Shown piece after piece: positions 19,520-28,796 of a DNA stretch of 64,000 nucleotides. A program made the position numbers and the translations under genes. Every line of letters begins with the position of its first letter. The stretch's first letter is position 1. The stretch is taken from positions 48,652-112,651 of the forward strand of contig JAJDUG010000026.1 in the NCBI GenBank assembly GCA_022826755.1. The letters run 5' to 3'. Source of the stretch: Acidobacteriota bacterium. Its GTDB lineage: Bacteria > Acidobacteriota > Terriglobia > Versatilivoradales > Versatilivoraceae. The notes beneath the pieces are model-generated. The model made no database searches, was not told where the DNA came from, and saw only the letters and a list, made by a program, of their open reading frames with translations.

Positions 19520-20374
19520 TTACCGTTCCCCATCCACGGGCTCCTTCTCCCGGAGCAGGCGAAGGTAAAGCTCCCGCTTCGGAGACGCCAGCTCCTTGGC
19601 CAACTGCTTGATGGCATCCTTCCTGGAAAGGCCCTGGTCCACCAGTCCTTCAAAACGAAGATCCAGCTCCCGGTCGCTGACCGACTCGGCTGCGGCCTCC
19701 GGCGATGATTTTTCCACCACCACCACCGACTCTCCCTTGGGGCGCCGGCTTCGGAAGAGGGACGCCAGCTCAGCCGCGGTTCCCGTGACCAGTTGCTCGT
19801 GAACCTTGGTCATCTCCCGGGCGACGGTTACTTCCCGTGAATCCAGAATCTCGTCGATGTCGCTCAGGGTGGAGGCCAGCCTCAGTGGAGACTCGAAAAA
19901 GAGCAGCGTACGGGATTCCGACCGCAACGCTCGCAGCCGGTTGCGCCGCGCCGCTCTCCTGCCGGGAAGAAATCCCAGAAACGCGAAGGAATCCGTGGGT
20001 CTCCCCGAGATGCTCAGGGCGGAAATGATCGCGCAGGCTCCGGGGATTGGAGATACGCGGACCCCGCGCTCCAGGGCGGCCCGGACCAGGCGATAACCCG
20101 GATCGGAGATGGATGGCGTCCCCGCGTCGCTGACCAGGGCGATGTCTGTTCCCGCTTCCAGTCGTTCCATCAACCAACCGGTTCGCTGTTGCTCATTGTG
20201 TTCGTGGTAGCTGGAGGTTGGAGTCGTAATCTGGTAATGGGCCAGCAGTTTTCTGGTGTGGCGGGTGTCCTCGCAGGCGATCAGGTCAGCTTCACGAAGG
20301 ACGCGCAGGGCGCGCAAGGTAATGTCTTCCAGATTCCCGATCGGTGTGGCGACGACGAAGAGTGTTCCTGCCAT
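19520..20374 (-). CDS. rsmI: 16S rRNA (cytidine(1402)-2'-O)-methyltransferase
   Basis: A 284-residue SAM-dependent tetrapyrrole-methylase-fold enzyme that 2'-O-methylates C1402 of 16S rRNA in the ribosomal P site. The start at 20374 gives MAGTLFVVATPIGNLEDIT, the canonical N-terminus. It is followed by EDTRHTRKLL, DAGTPSISDPG, and the FLGFLP and FFESP segments. The open frame extends upstream over the nadE gene, but that extension is out of character. Length is normal. It is 13 bp after the nadE stop on the same strand. Confidence 0.96.
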   Translation of the reverse strand: MAGTLFVVATPIGNLEDITLRALRVLREADLIACEDTRHTRKLLAHYQITTPTSSYHEHNEQQRTGWLMERLEAGTDIALVSDAGTPSISDPGYRLVRAALERGVRVSPIPGACAIISALSISGRPTDSFAFLGFLPGRRAARRNRLRALRSESRTLLFFESPLRLASTLSDIDEILDSREVTVAREMTKVHEQLVTGTAAELASLFRSRRPKGESVVVVEKSSPEAAAESVSDRELDLRFEGLVDQGLSRKDAIKQLAKELASPKRELYLRLLREKEPVDGER

Positions 20375-20387
20375 AAGACGCTCGAAA

Positions 20388-21200
20388 TTACATCCCCCAG
20401 TCCCGGAGATAGTGAAAGTCGTGGCTGACGGATCGGGGGGACAGCTTGCATACCACCGGCCCGCGCCGCTTGAACTGGGAGCCTCGGATCCTGTTGACGA
20501 CCAACTGGACAAAGTCTTTCTTGAAGCCTTTTTCCAACAGCTCTCGCCGGGATACGCGGCGATCGATGAGCTCGTGCAGGAGCTCATCGACTTCGGCATA
20601 GGTGAAACCCAACTCATCTTCGTCCGACTGTCCCGCCCACAGATCGGCGGTGGGCTTCTTGTCGAGAATGGATTGTGGGACGTGCAGGTAGCGGGCCAAC
20701 TTGAAGATATCGGCCTTGTAGAGATCTCCGATCGGATTGATCGAGGAGGCCATGTCTCCGAAAAGCGTACCGTAGCCGAGCAGCAGCTCCGTCTTGTTGG
20801 AGGTGCCAAGCACCAGGGCATCGAACTCCATCGATTTGTCGAAGAGGACGATCATGCGGGCTCGGGCCATGGCATTGCCGCGACGCAGGGAGTTCGCCGG
20901 GGATTGCGCCTCAAAGTAGCCGTCCACGATGGACGTGATCTCGACGATCTCGCTTTTGACTCCGAGCGTCTTGACCACCGCCGACGCGTCGGAGAGGCTC
21001 TCCGGACTGCTGGTCCTGTAAGGCATCATGACGGCCAGAACGTTCTCGGGACCCAAAGCGCGGGCCGCCAAAAAGCAGGAAACCGCCGAGTCGATGCCGC
21101 CTGACAGCCCAACCACCACCCGGTGAAAACCTGCCTTGCCCAGCTCGTCACGGATAAAGCCCTGCAGAACCTGATTTACCAGCGGGCAGTTCAATTGCAT
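20388..21200 (-). CDS. nadE: NAD+ synthetase domain protein (ammonia-dependent type)
   Basis: A 270-residue ATP-pyrophosphatase enzyme making NAD+ from deamido-NAD+ and ammonia. The P-loop S-G-G-I-D-S is at residues 33-38, followed by MMPYRTSSPESL, LVLGTSNKTELLLGYGTLFGD and KADIFKLAR. The C-terminus keeps the SEFKR-like RGSQFKRRGP. There is no fused glutaminase domain. The gene for a nitrilase-fold glutaminase-like protein is directly upstream, with 18 bp between the genes, so the two probably function as a split glutamine-dependent synthetase. Confidence 0.94.
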   Translation of the reverse strand: MQLNCPLVNQVLQGFIRDELGKAGFHRVVVGLSGGIDSAVSCFLAARALGPENVLAVMMPYRTSSPESLSDASAVVKTLGVKSEIVEITSIVDGYFEAQSPANSLRRGNAMARARMIVLFDKSMEFDALVLGTSNKTELLLGYGTLFGDMASSINPIGDLYKADIFKLARYLHVPQSILDKKPTADLWAGQSDEDELGFTYAEVDELLHELIDRRVSRRELLEKGFKKDFVQLVVNRIRGSQFKRRGPVVCKLSPRSVSHDFHYLRDWGM

Positions 21201-21218
21201 GGAGGTTTCGAGGCGTGA

Positions 21219-22082
21219 CTAGGACTGGGAACGCTGACGGACGATTCGGGTCAGTTCCCTCAGGGTCAGATCGAGGCGCTCATCCCGCAGGACCGGGGTG
21301 AAGAGACGTGCCCGGCGGATCTCGTCCAGATCCAGCTCGGCCAGCACCAGGTCCTCTCCGGAGGTTTGGCTCCGGGCGATCACCTCTCCAACAGGACCGA
21401 CAACCATCGATCCTCCGGGGAAGTAGGCCCCATCCTCGATCCCGGCCCGGTTGGCGTAAAGGTTGTATACGGTGTAAAACTGCGACAAGGCCTTCAGCAG
21501 AGTCTCCCATCCCTGAGAGGTCTGGAACCCTTCACTGGTCCTCACGCCCCTGCCGGGACTCGAGGAGAGCGTCACCACCACCCGGGCTCCATCCTGGACG
21601 TGCAGGTAAAGGGTGGAAGGGTGCCAGAGGTCTTCACAGATCAGTAATCCCAACGGACCGAAGGGAGTCCGGACCGTCCGCAGCTTCTCGCCCATGGCGA
21701 AAAAGCGCATCTCGTCAAACATGCCGTAAGTGGGCAGATACAGCTTCCGGTGCACATGCTGGATCCTGCCCTCGGACACGTAGGCGGCGGCGTTGTAGTA
21801 GTTGTAGCGATCCGAGACTTCCACAAAGCCGAAGACACAGGCGATATCCCTGCATTCCTGCAGCAGTGGCGGGAGACTTGGAGCGTTCAGCGGATCGATG
21901 GCGACGTCCGGCACCAGGTCCTGCAGAATATAGCCGGTCAGGGAAAGTTCCGGAAAAACAACCAGATCCGCCCCTTCCGATTTTGCCCTCCGGATGGTGT
22001 CCAGGTGAAGCTGCAGGTTTTCCCTCAACAGCCCCAGCTTGGGCGACACCTGGGCCAAAGCTACTGTGAATTTACCAGTCAA
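21219..22082 (-). CDS. Nitrilase-superfamily amidase, probable glutaminase partner of NadE
   Basis: The carbon-nitrogen hydrolase fold has the full catalytic triad: Glu in FPELSLTGY, Lys in HRKLYLPTYG and Cys in LLICEDLWHP (residues 45, 113, 149 from the TTG at 22082). I prefer this start, because CCGGAG stands about 7 nt ahead and the family core begins at FTVALAQVSPKLG. An ATG at 22205 would add 41 unconserved residues. In fused glutamine-dependent NAD synthetases this domain releases ammonia for the synthetase domain. Here it is a separate polypeptide encoded immediately upstream of nadE. A role as a free-standing amidase cannot be excluded. Confidence 0.85.
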   Translation of the reverse strand: MTGKFTVALAQVSPKLGLLRENLQLHLDTIRRAKSEGADLVVFPELSLTGYILQDLVPDVAIDPLNAPSLPPLLQECRDIACVFGFVEVSDRYNYYNAAAYVSEGRIQHVHRKLYLPTYGMFDEMRFFAMGEKLRTVRTPFGPLGLLICEDLWHPSTLYLHVQDGARVVVTLSSSPGRGVRTSEGFQTSQGWETLLKALSQFYTVYNLYANRAGIEDGAYFPGGSMVVGPVGEVIARSQTSGEDLVLAELDLDEIRRARLFTPVLRDERLDLTLRELTRIVRQRSQS

Positions 22083-22265
22083 GGGCAACTCCGGAACAAA
22101 AGATGCTAGCACACGAAAAAATCTCCGGGCAAGACGACCCGGCCCGATGTCTGACGGCTCGGTGTCACCCCCCACCGCATCAGTCTTCGCCATTCGGCTC
22201 GGCAAGGGCGCAGCCCGCAGTCGAGCCGGTGGGGAGCGCCTTGCCCGCCTCGTGAGAGGTGGGGA

Positions 22266-23285
22266 TCAATCGTCCCGAGGGGGAACGGACTCAATCACCA
22301 GGGTCTTGGAAATACGGTCGTGCCAGGTCAGTCGCTCCGCATCGAAGCAGGCCCAGAGGAAGCCCAGCCCAAAGCAACCCGCGGAGATGCAGTAACCGAA
22401 GACTCGCAAACCCACATCCCGGAAAGAGGGCAATTCGCCGTCAAAGCGAATGACCGCCAGGCCCATGTAGTCCATCCCCGGCGTGCGGGCGCCGAGAACG
22501 GTGAAAAGAAAAAAGTAGGAGAGCGCAATGGAGAGGAACACCAGCCCGAGTCCCAAGCCGGCGGAAAGGGACAACACCTTGAAATCCGTAAAGGCGATGA
22601 CCACCAGGCTGAAGATCAGCCAACAGCCGACAACCAACAGAGAATCGACAATCCCGGCGCCGAAACGATCCTGTACGGTCGCGGAACGCAACTCCTGGTG
22701 AATGGAATCCCCGAGCAAGTCATCCCGGGGCCTGCTCTCGCCGAATGGAAGGGGCGATTGGTTGAGCTTGATTTCAATCCGTTGGATCTTGTCGGAGAAC
22801 AGGGTTCCCTGGCTCTTGGGAACCATCGTAGCCTCGGATTGGAGGGGTGCCGGAGCCTGCGCGGGGGTGACCTCTTTCCGAGCCTCCGGGAGGTGGTCCG
22901 CATACGTTTCGGTTTCCGGCCGAGCAGGCTCCCAGAGCGCAGGCTCCTCGGGTTCGGGAGTTTGCTCGGACAGGCTGGAAGTCGGGGGCTCCGTCCTGAC
23001 CAGGTCCCGATCCAGGAAGTCCTTCACCACGGTTTCGAATGGTTGCTGCTTCAGATCGGGGACGGGGGCCGGATCGTCCCGGGGCTGCCGGAAATCCAGC
23101 GCAGCTGCAGAAACGCCGGGAGAGGAAACCGGTTCGTCCTCTGCGACCGGGTTTCCGGTCGGCTGGTCGACAGGCGGGCTCGGATCCAGGGCAGGTTCCG
23201 CGGAGGAGCGGGGCAGGGGGCGCTTGCACCCGAAACAGATCTCGGCGTTCGGTGCATTATGGAGGCCGCAGGAAGGACAAATCAT
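22266..23285 (-). CDS. Zinc-ribbon plus RDD-family membrane protein
   Basis: A 339-residue protein. The N-terminus CPSCGLHN...CFGCKRPLP is a two-CxxC zinc ribbon. Residues about 25-195 are Pro/Glu-rich and probably disordered. From about residue 205 an RDD domain follows: D-R-F-G-A-G-I-V-D with the conserved Arg and Asp, then membrane segments (LLVVGCWLIFSLVVIAF, LGLVFLSIALSYFFLF, and a third near VFGYCISAGCFGLGFLWACF), and WHDRISKT. RDD proteins are small integral membrane proteins of poorly known transport or assembly function. Transcription is divergent from lptD. Confidence 0.85.
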   Translation of the reverse strand: MICPSCGLHNAPNAEICFGCKRPLPRSSAEPALDPSPPVDQPTGNPVAEDEPVSSPGVSAAALDFRQPRDDPAPVPDLKQQPFETVVKDFLDRDLVRTEPPTSSLSEQTPEPEEPALWEPARPETETYADHLPEARKEVTPAQAPAPLQSEATMVPKSQGTLFSDKIQRIEIKLNQSPLPFGESRPRDDLLGDSIHQELRSATVQDRFGAGIVDSLLVVGCWLIFSLVVIAFTDFKVLSLSAGLGLGLVFLSIALSYFFLFTVLGARTPGMDYMGLAVIRFDGELPSFRDVGLRVFGYCISAGCFGLGFLWACFDAERLTWHDRISKTLVIESVPPRDD

Positions 23286-23598
23286 GGAAATCGATCAGCC
23301 GGTGGAGGTGGTCAAGTCCATAAGACAGAGTCCCGGTCTGAGTGAATTGGACAGATATTATCAGAACGTGCCGGTGATATGCCAGTCTTGCGGGGAGCCC
23401 TCTGGGCAGGTTCACATTGTGCTAAGCTGTCCTTAGGGCCGCCGGGTGCTTCCGCTCCATAACGGGTGCGACATTTCATTCACGTGCGGGGCCTCCCAAG
23501 CCGCTTCCGATAGACTTCCAGTGCGTTCCTTCAACCCAATTCACTCAAGAACGGACCCAACTTTCAGCTATTTCGGAATTCGGTCCGATCCCGTCCGG

Positions 23599-25857
23599 AT
23601 GGGGCTGCTGGTCGGGCTGCTGGTGCTGCTCTCGGCTTTTCCGGGATCCGGCCAATCCCGGGTACGGCAGCCCGAGTCGGAGCCCCCTGCAACTTCCGCC
23701 GGAACCGACCCACTTGCCATCCGGCTCGGTGAAGAAGTCGTCACTGTCCGTGCGGAACGACAGTCCCGAACGGGGGAGCACGACTATCTCGCCCAAGGCA
23801 ATGTAGAGGTCAGCTACCGAGACCTGCTGCTGAAAGCCGACAGGGTTTGCGGCAACGAAAGCACCCGAGAGGTTGAAGGCGAAGGAAACGTCTACTTCGA
23901 GCAGGGCCTCACCCGCCTTCACGCCTCTCGCTTCAAGTTCAACCTGGACAGCCGGACGGGGACCTTTTACGACGTCAGGGGCAAGACCCAGGTCGAGTTT
24001 CAGGGCCGATCCGACACCGGATTCCTCTTCCAGGCCAAGGAGGTTCAAAAGGTCGGGGCCGATGAGTACCGCATCGTGGATGGAACGGTCACGGCCTGCG
24101 AGGATCCGGTTCCCAAGTGGAGCTTCTCGGCCAAGGGCGCCGATTTCAAGGTAGACGAGCCCGTAAACCTGCGGCACGCGGTATTCAGAATCAAGAAACT
24201 CCCCCTGTTCTACAGTCCATTTCTCAGGGCGCCCACCAGTGAAAGGCAGCGAAGGACAGGATTTCTCTTGCCCTCCACGGGCAACTCCTCCAGCCGAGGC
24301 CGCTCCGTCAGCGGAGCCTTTTTTCTGACCTTGGGCCGCAGTGTCGATCTGTTGACACGTGCGGATTATTATTCCAAGCGCGGACCCGCCGGCGGACTGA
24401 ACTTCAAGGCCAGGCCCAACCAGCACAGCTCCATTTCCGCCGTGGGCTACCTCGCCCGCGATCGGAAGGGCTTCGGGGGCCAAAGCGCGCAGGTCACGGC
24501 GGAAACTCGTTGGGACAACGGATTCAGGGCGGTGGCCGACGTGGATGTCGTCAGCTCCCAGGAATTTCGACAGGTGTATGGACGCACCTTCAACACGATC
24601 TCCAGACCCGACGAGGTGTCCTCGGCGTTTCTGACCCGGAACTTTTCCAGCGACAGCCTCAACATCTTCGGGGAACGCCGCTCGACAATTTTTTCCAGGG
24701 AAAGAGCGGTCACCAGCCGGACGTTTCCCAGTCTCAATCTGAACGGCCACCGGCGCAGGATAAAGGACTGGCCGATCTACTTTTCCTACGACACCTCCGT
24801 GGAAGGCATGGGCCGCACGGACGCCCTGCTGTCGACGCCGAGCGTGGTCCAGCGCTTCGATTTCCATCCCAGGCTCTCCATTCCCATCATCAGGTGGAGT
24901 GGAATCAGCCTGACCCCCAGCGTCGGCTGGCGGGAGACCTTTTATTCCAACCGGTTGGATTCTCAAAGCCCCACCGGAGTCGGACCCCGTGATTTGAGCC
25001 GCTCGGCCTTCGATCTGGAACTGGACTGGAGAGGTCCGGGGTTGCAGAGGGTCTTTCAGGTGGGCCAGCATCGCTTGAAGCATCTCATCGAACCGTCGAT
25101 CACCTACCGCTACATCTCCGGGGTCGACGATTTCAGGGATACCATACTCTTTGACGAGAAGGACATCTTCAGCAACTCCAATGAAGTCGAATATGTATTC
25201 ACCAATCGTTTCTTTGCTCGCCGCCCGACCTCTGACGGAGGCACGACAACCGGCGAGGTTCTTTCCTTGAGCATCGGGCAGAAGGTTTTCTTCGATCCCA
25301 CCTTTGGCGGCGCCCTGATCCCCGGACGGCGAAACGTGCTGTTTCCGGCCAACACGTTGTCGGCGTTCGCATACCTGGACGGAACCAGAAGGGTGTCTCC
25401 CGTTGTCTCCCGCCTGCGCTTCACCCCTGCCGAGCGCTACACGGTTGACTTCAGGACCGATTACGATCCCGAAGTACAACGCCTGAGAGCCAGCAGCGTC
25501 GCCGGTCGAGTCAACCTTTCCCAGTACTTTCTTGGCCTGACCTACTACAATACCCGCAACTTGCCCCCCAACCAGTTTCCTTCCAACCAGATCCGCGCCA
25601 GGCTGGGCCGATCCTCCCCTCAAGGGATCAGTGCGGCCCTCAGCTTTGTCCACAATTTCACCACCCGGCGCAGACAGTACACGGCAGCACAGTTGGCCTA
25701 CAATTGGGATTGCTGTGGAGTGGCTGTTCATCTTCGCCATGTCGGTTTGAGGCAGTTCAACCCTCGGCTGGACAACGAGTCTCAGGTACGGTTCAGCTTT
25801 TTTCTCAAGAATATCGGTTCTTTCGGAACCCTGAGAAGAAGAGAACAGCTTTTCTAG
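23599..25857 (+). CDS. lptD: LPS-assembly outer membrane protein LptD
   Basis: About 752 residues from ATG 23599, which opens a signal peptide (MGLLVGLLVLLSAFPGSGQS). An in-frame GTG at 23446 exists but hides the signal. The periplasmic OstA/LptA-like beta-jellyroll is visible as HDYLAQGNVEVSYRDLLLKAD, VEGEGNVYFEQG and MERT-type segments. A typical LptD motif follows (YRIVDGTVTACEDPVPKW...RIKKLPLFYSPFLRAP). The remainder is a large beta-barrel. LptD inserts LPS in the outer leaflet, which supports a Gram-negative LPS-bearing cell. I see few cysteines in the barrel, so the disulphide scheme of the E. coli protein is probably not used. The gene is monocistronic between divergent RDD and ilvB. 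Confidence 0.9.
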   Translation: MGLLVGLLVLLSAFPGSGQSRVRQPESEPPATSAGTDPLAIRLGEEVVTVRAERQSRTGEHDYLAQGNVEVSYRDLLLKADRVCGNESTREVEGEGNVYFEQGLTRLHASRFKFNLDSRTGTFYDVRGKTQVEFQGRSDTGFLFQAKEVQKVGADEYRIVDGTVTACEDPVPKWSFSAKGADFKVDEPVNLRHAVFRIKKLPLFYSPFLRAPTSERQRRTGFLLPSTGNSSSRGRSVSGAFFLTLGRSVDLLTRADYYSKRGPAGGLNFKARPNQHSSISAVGYLARDRKGFGGQSAQVTAETRWDNGFRAVADVDVVSSQEFRQVYGRTFNTISRPDEVSSAFLTRNFSSDSLNIFGERRSTIFSRERAVTSRTFPSLNLNGHRRRIKDWPIYFSYDTSVEGMGRTDALLSTPSVVQRFDFHPRLSIPIIRWSGISLTPSVGWRETFYSNRLDSQSPTGVGPRDLSRSAFDLELDWRGPGLQRVFQVGQHRLKHLIEPSITYRYISGVDDFRDTILFDEKDIFSNSNEVEYVFTNRFFARRPTSDGGTTTGEVLSLSIGQKVFFDPTFGGALIPGRRNVLFPANTLSAFAYLDGTRRVSPVVSRLRFTPAERYTVDFRTDYDPEVQRLRASSVAGRVNLSQYFLGLTYYNTRNLPPNQFPSNQIRARLGRSSPQGISAALSFVHNFTTRRRQYTAAQLAYNWDCCGVAVHLRHVGLRQFNPRLDNESQVRFSFFLKNIGSFGTLRRREQLF

Positions 25858-26030
25858 GAACAGTTCTCTCAAGACACCGTGTGAAACTCACAGAGGATTC
25901 TATATCCGGAGGATCTGACAAGATATCGAGTCTATCAAGTAAGCTTGTGTCGATTTATTCAGAAGTTGTGATATTCTCGTCTGATCGTTGAAACCGATAT
26001 ACGTAAAATGAGACATGTTTTTATTACTTC

Positions 26031-26059
26031 TTGAAGAATATGAAAGATATGACTACAAT
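26031..26059 (+). promoter_or_regulatory. Predicted sigma-70-type promoter of ilvBN
   Basis: TTGAAG (26031-26036), a 17-nt spacer and TACAAT (26054-26059) precede the ilvB ATG by about 42 bp. It lies in an unusually AT-rich stretch (about 25860-26100). Transcription would begin near 26066, leaving a short leader with AGGAG ahead of ilvB. Confidence 0.6.
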
Positions 26060-26101
26060 TTTGGAGAACATGACGGTTAATTCAGGAGCTGATCACAGAA
26101 A

Positions 26102-27826
26102 ATGACTCAGGAAACGATGGATGGAGCTCAGGCGTTGGTCAGGGGACTGGAAAACGAAGGGGTGGAGTACATCTGGGGTTTGTCCGGAGGAGCGGCCATT
26201 CCGATTTTCGATGCTCTGATCACCACCAGAACCAAGATCAAGCTGATCCTGGTCAGACACGAACAAGGGGCTTCCCACATGGCGGACGGTTACGCTCGAG
26301 CCACGGGCAGGCCCGGGGTTGTGCTGGTCACCAGCGGCCCGGGGGCCACCAACACGGTCACCGGCATCATGACCGCCCAGATGGATTCCATCCCCATGGT
26401 GGTCCTGACGGGCCAGACCGTGACTCCCATGCTGGGCAAGGATGCCTTTCAGGAAGCGGATGTCTTCGGCTTGACCATGCCGATCGTCAAGCACAGCTAC
26501 TTGATCAAGAACAGCAACGACATTCCCAGAATCGTGAGAGAAGCTTTCCACATCGCTCGGACGGGCCGTCCCGGACCGGTGCTGATCGATGTCCCCAAGG
26601 ATGTAAGCCAGAATCCCTTTTCGGGGGATCTTCATGCCGAAATGGATCTGCCGGGATATCGAGTGGGAAGCAGTCCGGACCATAGCCAGATACTGGAAAT
26701 CGCCGCAGCCCTCAGCCGTGCGCGGAAGCCGGTCCTGCTGGTAGGTCACGGAGCTCTGGTTGCCAATGCCTCCAATGCCGTCAGGAGGCTGGCGGAAAAA
26801 TTGTGTGCTCCGGTGACCACGACCCTTTTGGGGAAAGGAGCGTTTCCGGAATCGCATCCCCTGTCTCTGGGCATGCTGGGGATGCATGGGACCGCCTATG
26901 CCAACAAGGCCATGGTGGAATGCGACCTGGTCATGTCGATCGGGTCCCGCTACGACGACCGCATCGTCGGTCAGCCGCATCGATTCTGCAAGGATGCTGT
27001 GCGCATCCACATCGACATCGACGAGGCCGAAATCGGCAAGATGATTCAATGCCAGCACTGGTGCGTTGGAGACGCGCGGGAGATCGTCGAGGACCTGGTG
27101 CAGCACGTTGCGCCCCTGAACACCTCCGACTGGTTGAAACACCTGGACGGGTACAAGAAAAAGTACCCCCTCAAGTACAAAAGGCGCGGCGGCCTGAAAA
27201 TGCAGCATGTTCTGGATGAGTTGTGCAAGCTGACCGGCGGAGAGGCGATCGTTTCCACCGACGTCGGGCAGCACCAGATGTGGGCGGCCCAGTTCTACAA
27301 GACGGACTACCCCTCCAACTGGCTTAGTTCGGGTGGCGCGGGCACCATGGGGTACGGGTTTCCCGCCGCCATTGGCGCCCAGTTCGGCCGTCCCAAGGAC
27401 CTGGTGGTGGCAGTGGTGGGGGACGGTGGATTTCAAATGACCATGAGTGAGCTGTCGACCGCCTGCGTTCACCGGCTCCCCATCAAGGTCATCGTGCTCA
27501 ACAACCACTACCTGGGCATGGTCCGGCAGTGGCAGGAGCTGTTCTACGGAGAACGCGAGAGTGGGGTGGACCTGGAGGGCAACCCGGACTTCGCCAAGCT
27601 GGCGGGGGCCTATCCGGGGGCAAGAGGGTTCACCCTGAAGCGACCCGCCGATGTCAGAAAGATCCTCCAGCGGGCGCTCGACTACGATCAGGGTCCGGCG
27701 GTGGTGAACGCGGAGTGCGAGAAGACCGACAATGTCTATCCCATGATTCCCGCGGGCAGGGCGCTTGAAGACATGCTGATCGAAAAGCCCAAGGGAAGGC
27801 TGGAAAAGCCCACCGGATCTACCTAG
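26102..27826 (+). CDS. ilvB: Acetolactate synthase large (catalytic) subunit
   Basis: A 574-residue ThDP enzyme. It condenses pyruvate to acetolactate, or with 2-oxobutyrate to acetohydroxybutyrate, in branched-chain amino acid synthesis. The ThDP-activating Glu lies in [18 protein letters not shown]. The middle domain has the FAD-associated region ([15 protein letters not shown]-like GSRYDDR). The C-terminal ThDP-binding motif [15 protein letters not shown]...[16 protein letters not shown] is intact. The regulatory subunit ilvN follows 65 bp downstream. AGGAG stands 13 nt before the ATG. Length is normal. Confidence 0.96.
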   Translation: MTQETMDGAQALVRGLENEGVEYIWGLSGGAAIPIFDALITTRTKIKLILVRHEQGASHMADGYARATGRPGVVLVTSGPGATNTVTGIMTAQMDSIPMVVLTGQTVTPMLGKDAFQEADVFGLTMPIVKHSYLIKNSNDIPRIVREAFHIARTGRPGPVLIDVPKDVSQNPFSGDLHAEMDLPGYRVGSSPDHSQILEIAAALSRARKPVLLVGHGALVANASNAVRRLAEKLCAPVTTTLLGKGAFPESHPLSLGMLGMHGTAYANKAMVECDLVMSIGSRYDDRIVGQPHRFCKDAVRIHIDIDEAEIGKMIQCQHWCVGDAREIVEDLVQHVAPLNTSDWLKHLDGYKKKYPLKYKRRGGLKMQHVLDELCKLTGGEAIVSTDVGQHQMWAAQFYKTDYPSNWLSSGGAGTMGYGFPAAIGAQFGRPKDLVVAVVGDGGFQMTMSELSTACVHRLPIKVIVLNNHYLGMVRQWQELFYGERESGVDLEGNPDFAKLAGAYPGARGFTLKRPADVRKILQRALDYDQGPAVVNAECEKTDNVYPMIPAGRALEDMLIEKPKGRLEKPTGST

Positions 27827-27891
27827 CCCGCCAATCGTGCCGGGTCCAGCGCCCCGCCCGAGCTGGGGGCCGTTTCCTTGAGGGATGCCCT

Positions 27892-28398
27892 ATGGAAAGC
27901 CTACTGAGTCGAGACACCCATACGTTGAGTGTCTACGTTTCCAACAAGCCCGGCGTGCTGGCCAGGATCGCCCAGGTGTTTGCCCGGCGGGGCTACAACA
28001 TCGATTCTCTGGTCGTCTCTTCTTCGGTGGATGGCGAATTTTCCAGGATGACGATCACCGCCAAGGGCAATCCGGGAGGATTGGATCAAATCATCAAGCA
28101 GGTAAACAAGTTGATCGATGTGTTGCACTGCGTGGACCATACCGGCGAAAACGCCGTGGCGCAGGAGCTTGCCCTGATCAAGGTCGCCGCCGGTCCGGAA
28201 GATCGCAGCGAAGCCCTTCAGGTGGCGGAGCACTTCAAGTGCAAGACGGTCGATCTCACTGAATCCTCGATGATCCTGATGGCTACCGGGGGCACCGACA
28301 AGATCGACGCTCTGGTGCGCATGGTTCACAAGTACAACATCATCGAGCTGGTAAGGACGGGCAAGGTCGTCATGGCCAGAGGCAACCAGGTGACCTGA
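27892..28398 (+). CDS. ilvN: Acetolactate synthase small (regulatory) subunit
   Basis: A 168-residue protein with an N-terminal ACT domain (HTLSVYVSNKPGVLARIAQVFARRGYNIDSL), the site where valine feedback inhibits the enzyme. A C-terminal small-subunit domain follows (LALIKVAA, MATGGTDKIDALV, IIELVRTGKVVMARG). It activates and stabilises the IlvB catalytic chain. It is in an operon with ilvB, and a repeat cluster begins just after its stop. Confidence 0.96.
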   Translation: MESLLSRDTHTLSVYVSNKPGVLARIAQVFARRGYNIDSLVVSSSVDGEFSRMTITAKGNPGGLDQIIKQVNKLIDVLHCVDHTGENAVAQELALIKVAAGPEDRSEALQVAEHFKCKTVDLTESSMILMATGGTDKIDALVRMVHKYNIIELVRTGKVVMARGNQVT

Positions 28399-28419
28399 CG
28401 GGCGGGGCGCTGCTTACCT

Positions 28420-28590
28420 GAAACAACAGTGAATAGTGGATAGTGATTAGACCCAAACGTTAAGCACCTTGTTGGTCTCAGCGCAGTCGTTCAAAAAACG
28501 CAACCAAGTCGTCAGGCACATACCGGTTCCTGAAATCCTCCGTTGACCACTCTTCACTCTCCACTCTCCACTCTCCACTCTTCTGAAGCA
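28420..28590 (-). repeat. Dispersed repeat family A, copy A2 (inverted)
   Basis: On the minus strand it shows the same order as copies A1 and A3: GTGGAGAGTGGAGAG heptamers, GTGGTCAACGGAGGATTTC, a GGAACCGG block, and a coding-like tail reading A-E-T-N-K-V-L-N before TAA, then CTATCCACTATTCACT. Together with the following B fragment it fills most of the 398 bp between ilvN and lexA; no gene is supported there. Confidence 0.75.
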
Positions 28591-28680
28591 CCTCTGTTTC
28601 ACTCTGAATGATCCGTCCCGTCGTGGGGGGCGGGGGCGCCGCTTGTCTGAAACACTTCTGTTTCACTCTCATATGATCCG
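28591..28680 (+). repeat. Dispersed repeat family B, right-end fragment B1
   Basis: It contains the block TGTTTCACTCTGAATGATCC, a GC-rich GTGGGGGGCGGGGGCG hairpin-like core and GCTTGTCTGAAAC. It then starts a second, degraded TTTCACTCTCATATGATCCG. The same order ends copies B4 (35389-35780) and B5 (41319-41672). Confidence 0.65.
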
Positions 28681-28734
28681 CGTGGCAGGACGGTGGCTAG
28701 GCTAACCACTAGCCACTGACCACTGACCACTGAC

Positions 28735-28763
28735 TTGATCTTCGCTTTTGATTCGCTTACAAT
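28735..28763 (+). promoter_or_regulatory. Predicted sigma-70-type promoter of lexA
   Basis: TTGATC (28735-28740), a 17-nt spacer and TACAAT (28758-28763), 33 bp before the lexA ATG. No clear inverted LexA box could be assigned. The spacer contains direct repeats TTCGCTT and TTGATTCGCTT, which could be part of an operator. Confidence 0.55.
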
Positions 28764-28796
28764 GGGACCCGAATTCGATGCAGTCGGGGGGATTGA

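Noticed and set aside
23284..23436. A 50-codon frame with C-x2-C divergent from the RDD gene
   Set aside because: Its ATG overlaps the RDD start codon on the other strand, and no independent ribosome binding site or family match is seen.
26069..26104. An 11-codon open frame overlapping the ilvB start as a leader peptide
   Set aside because: The predicted transcription start (about 26066) leaves no room for its ribosome binding site, and it is not rich in branched-chain codons.
28478..28672. 64-codon minus-strand frame between ilvN and lexA
   Set aside because: Entirely within repeats A2 and B1, with no family match.
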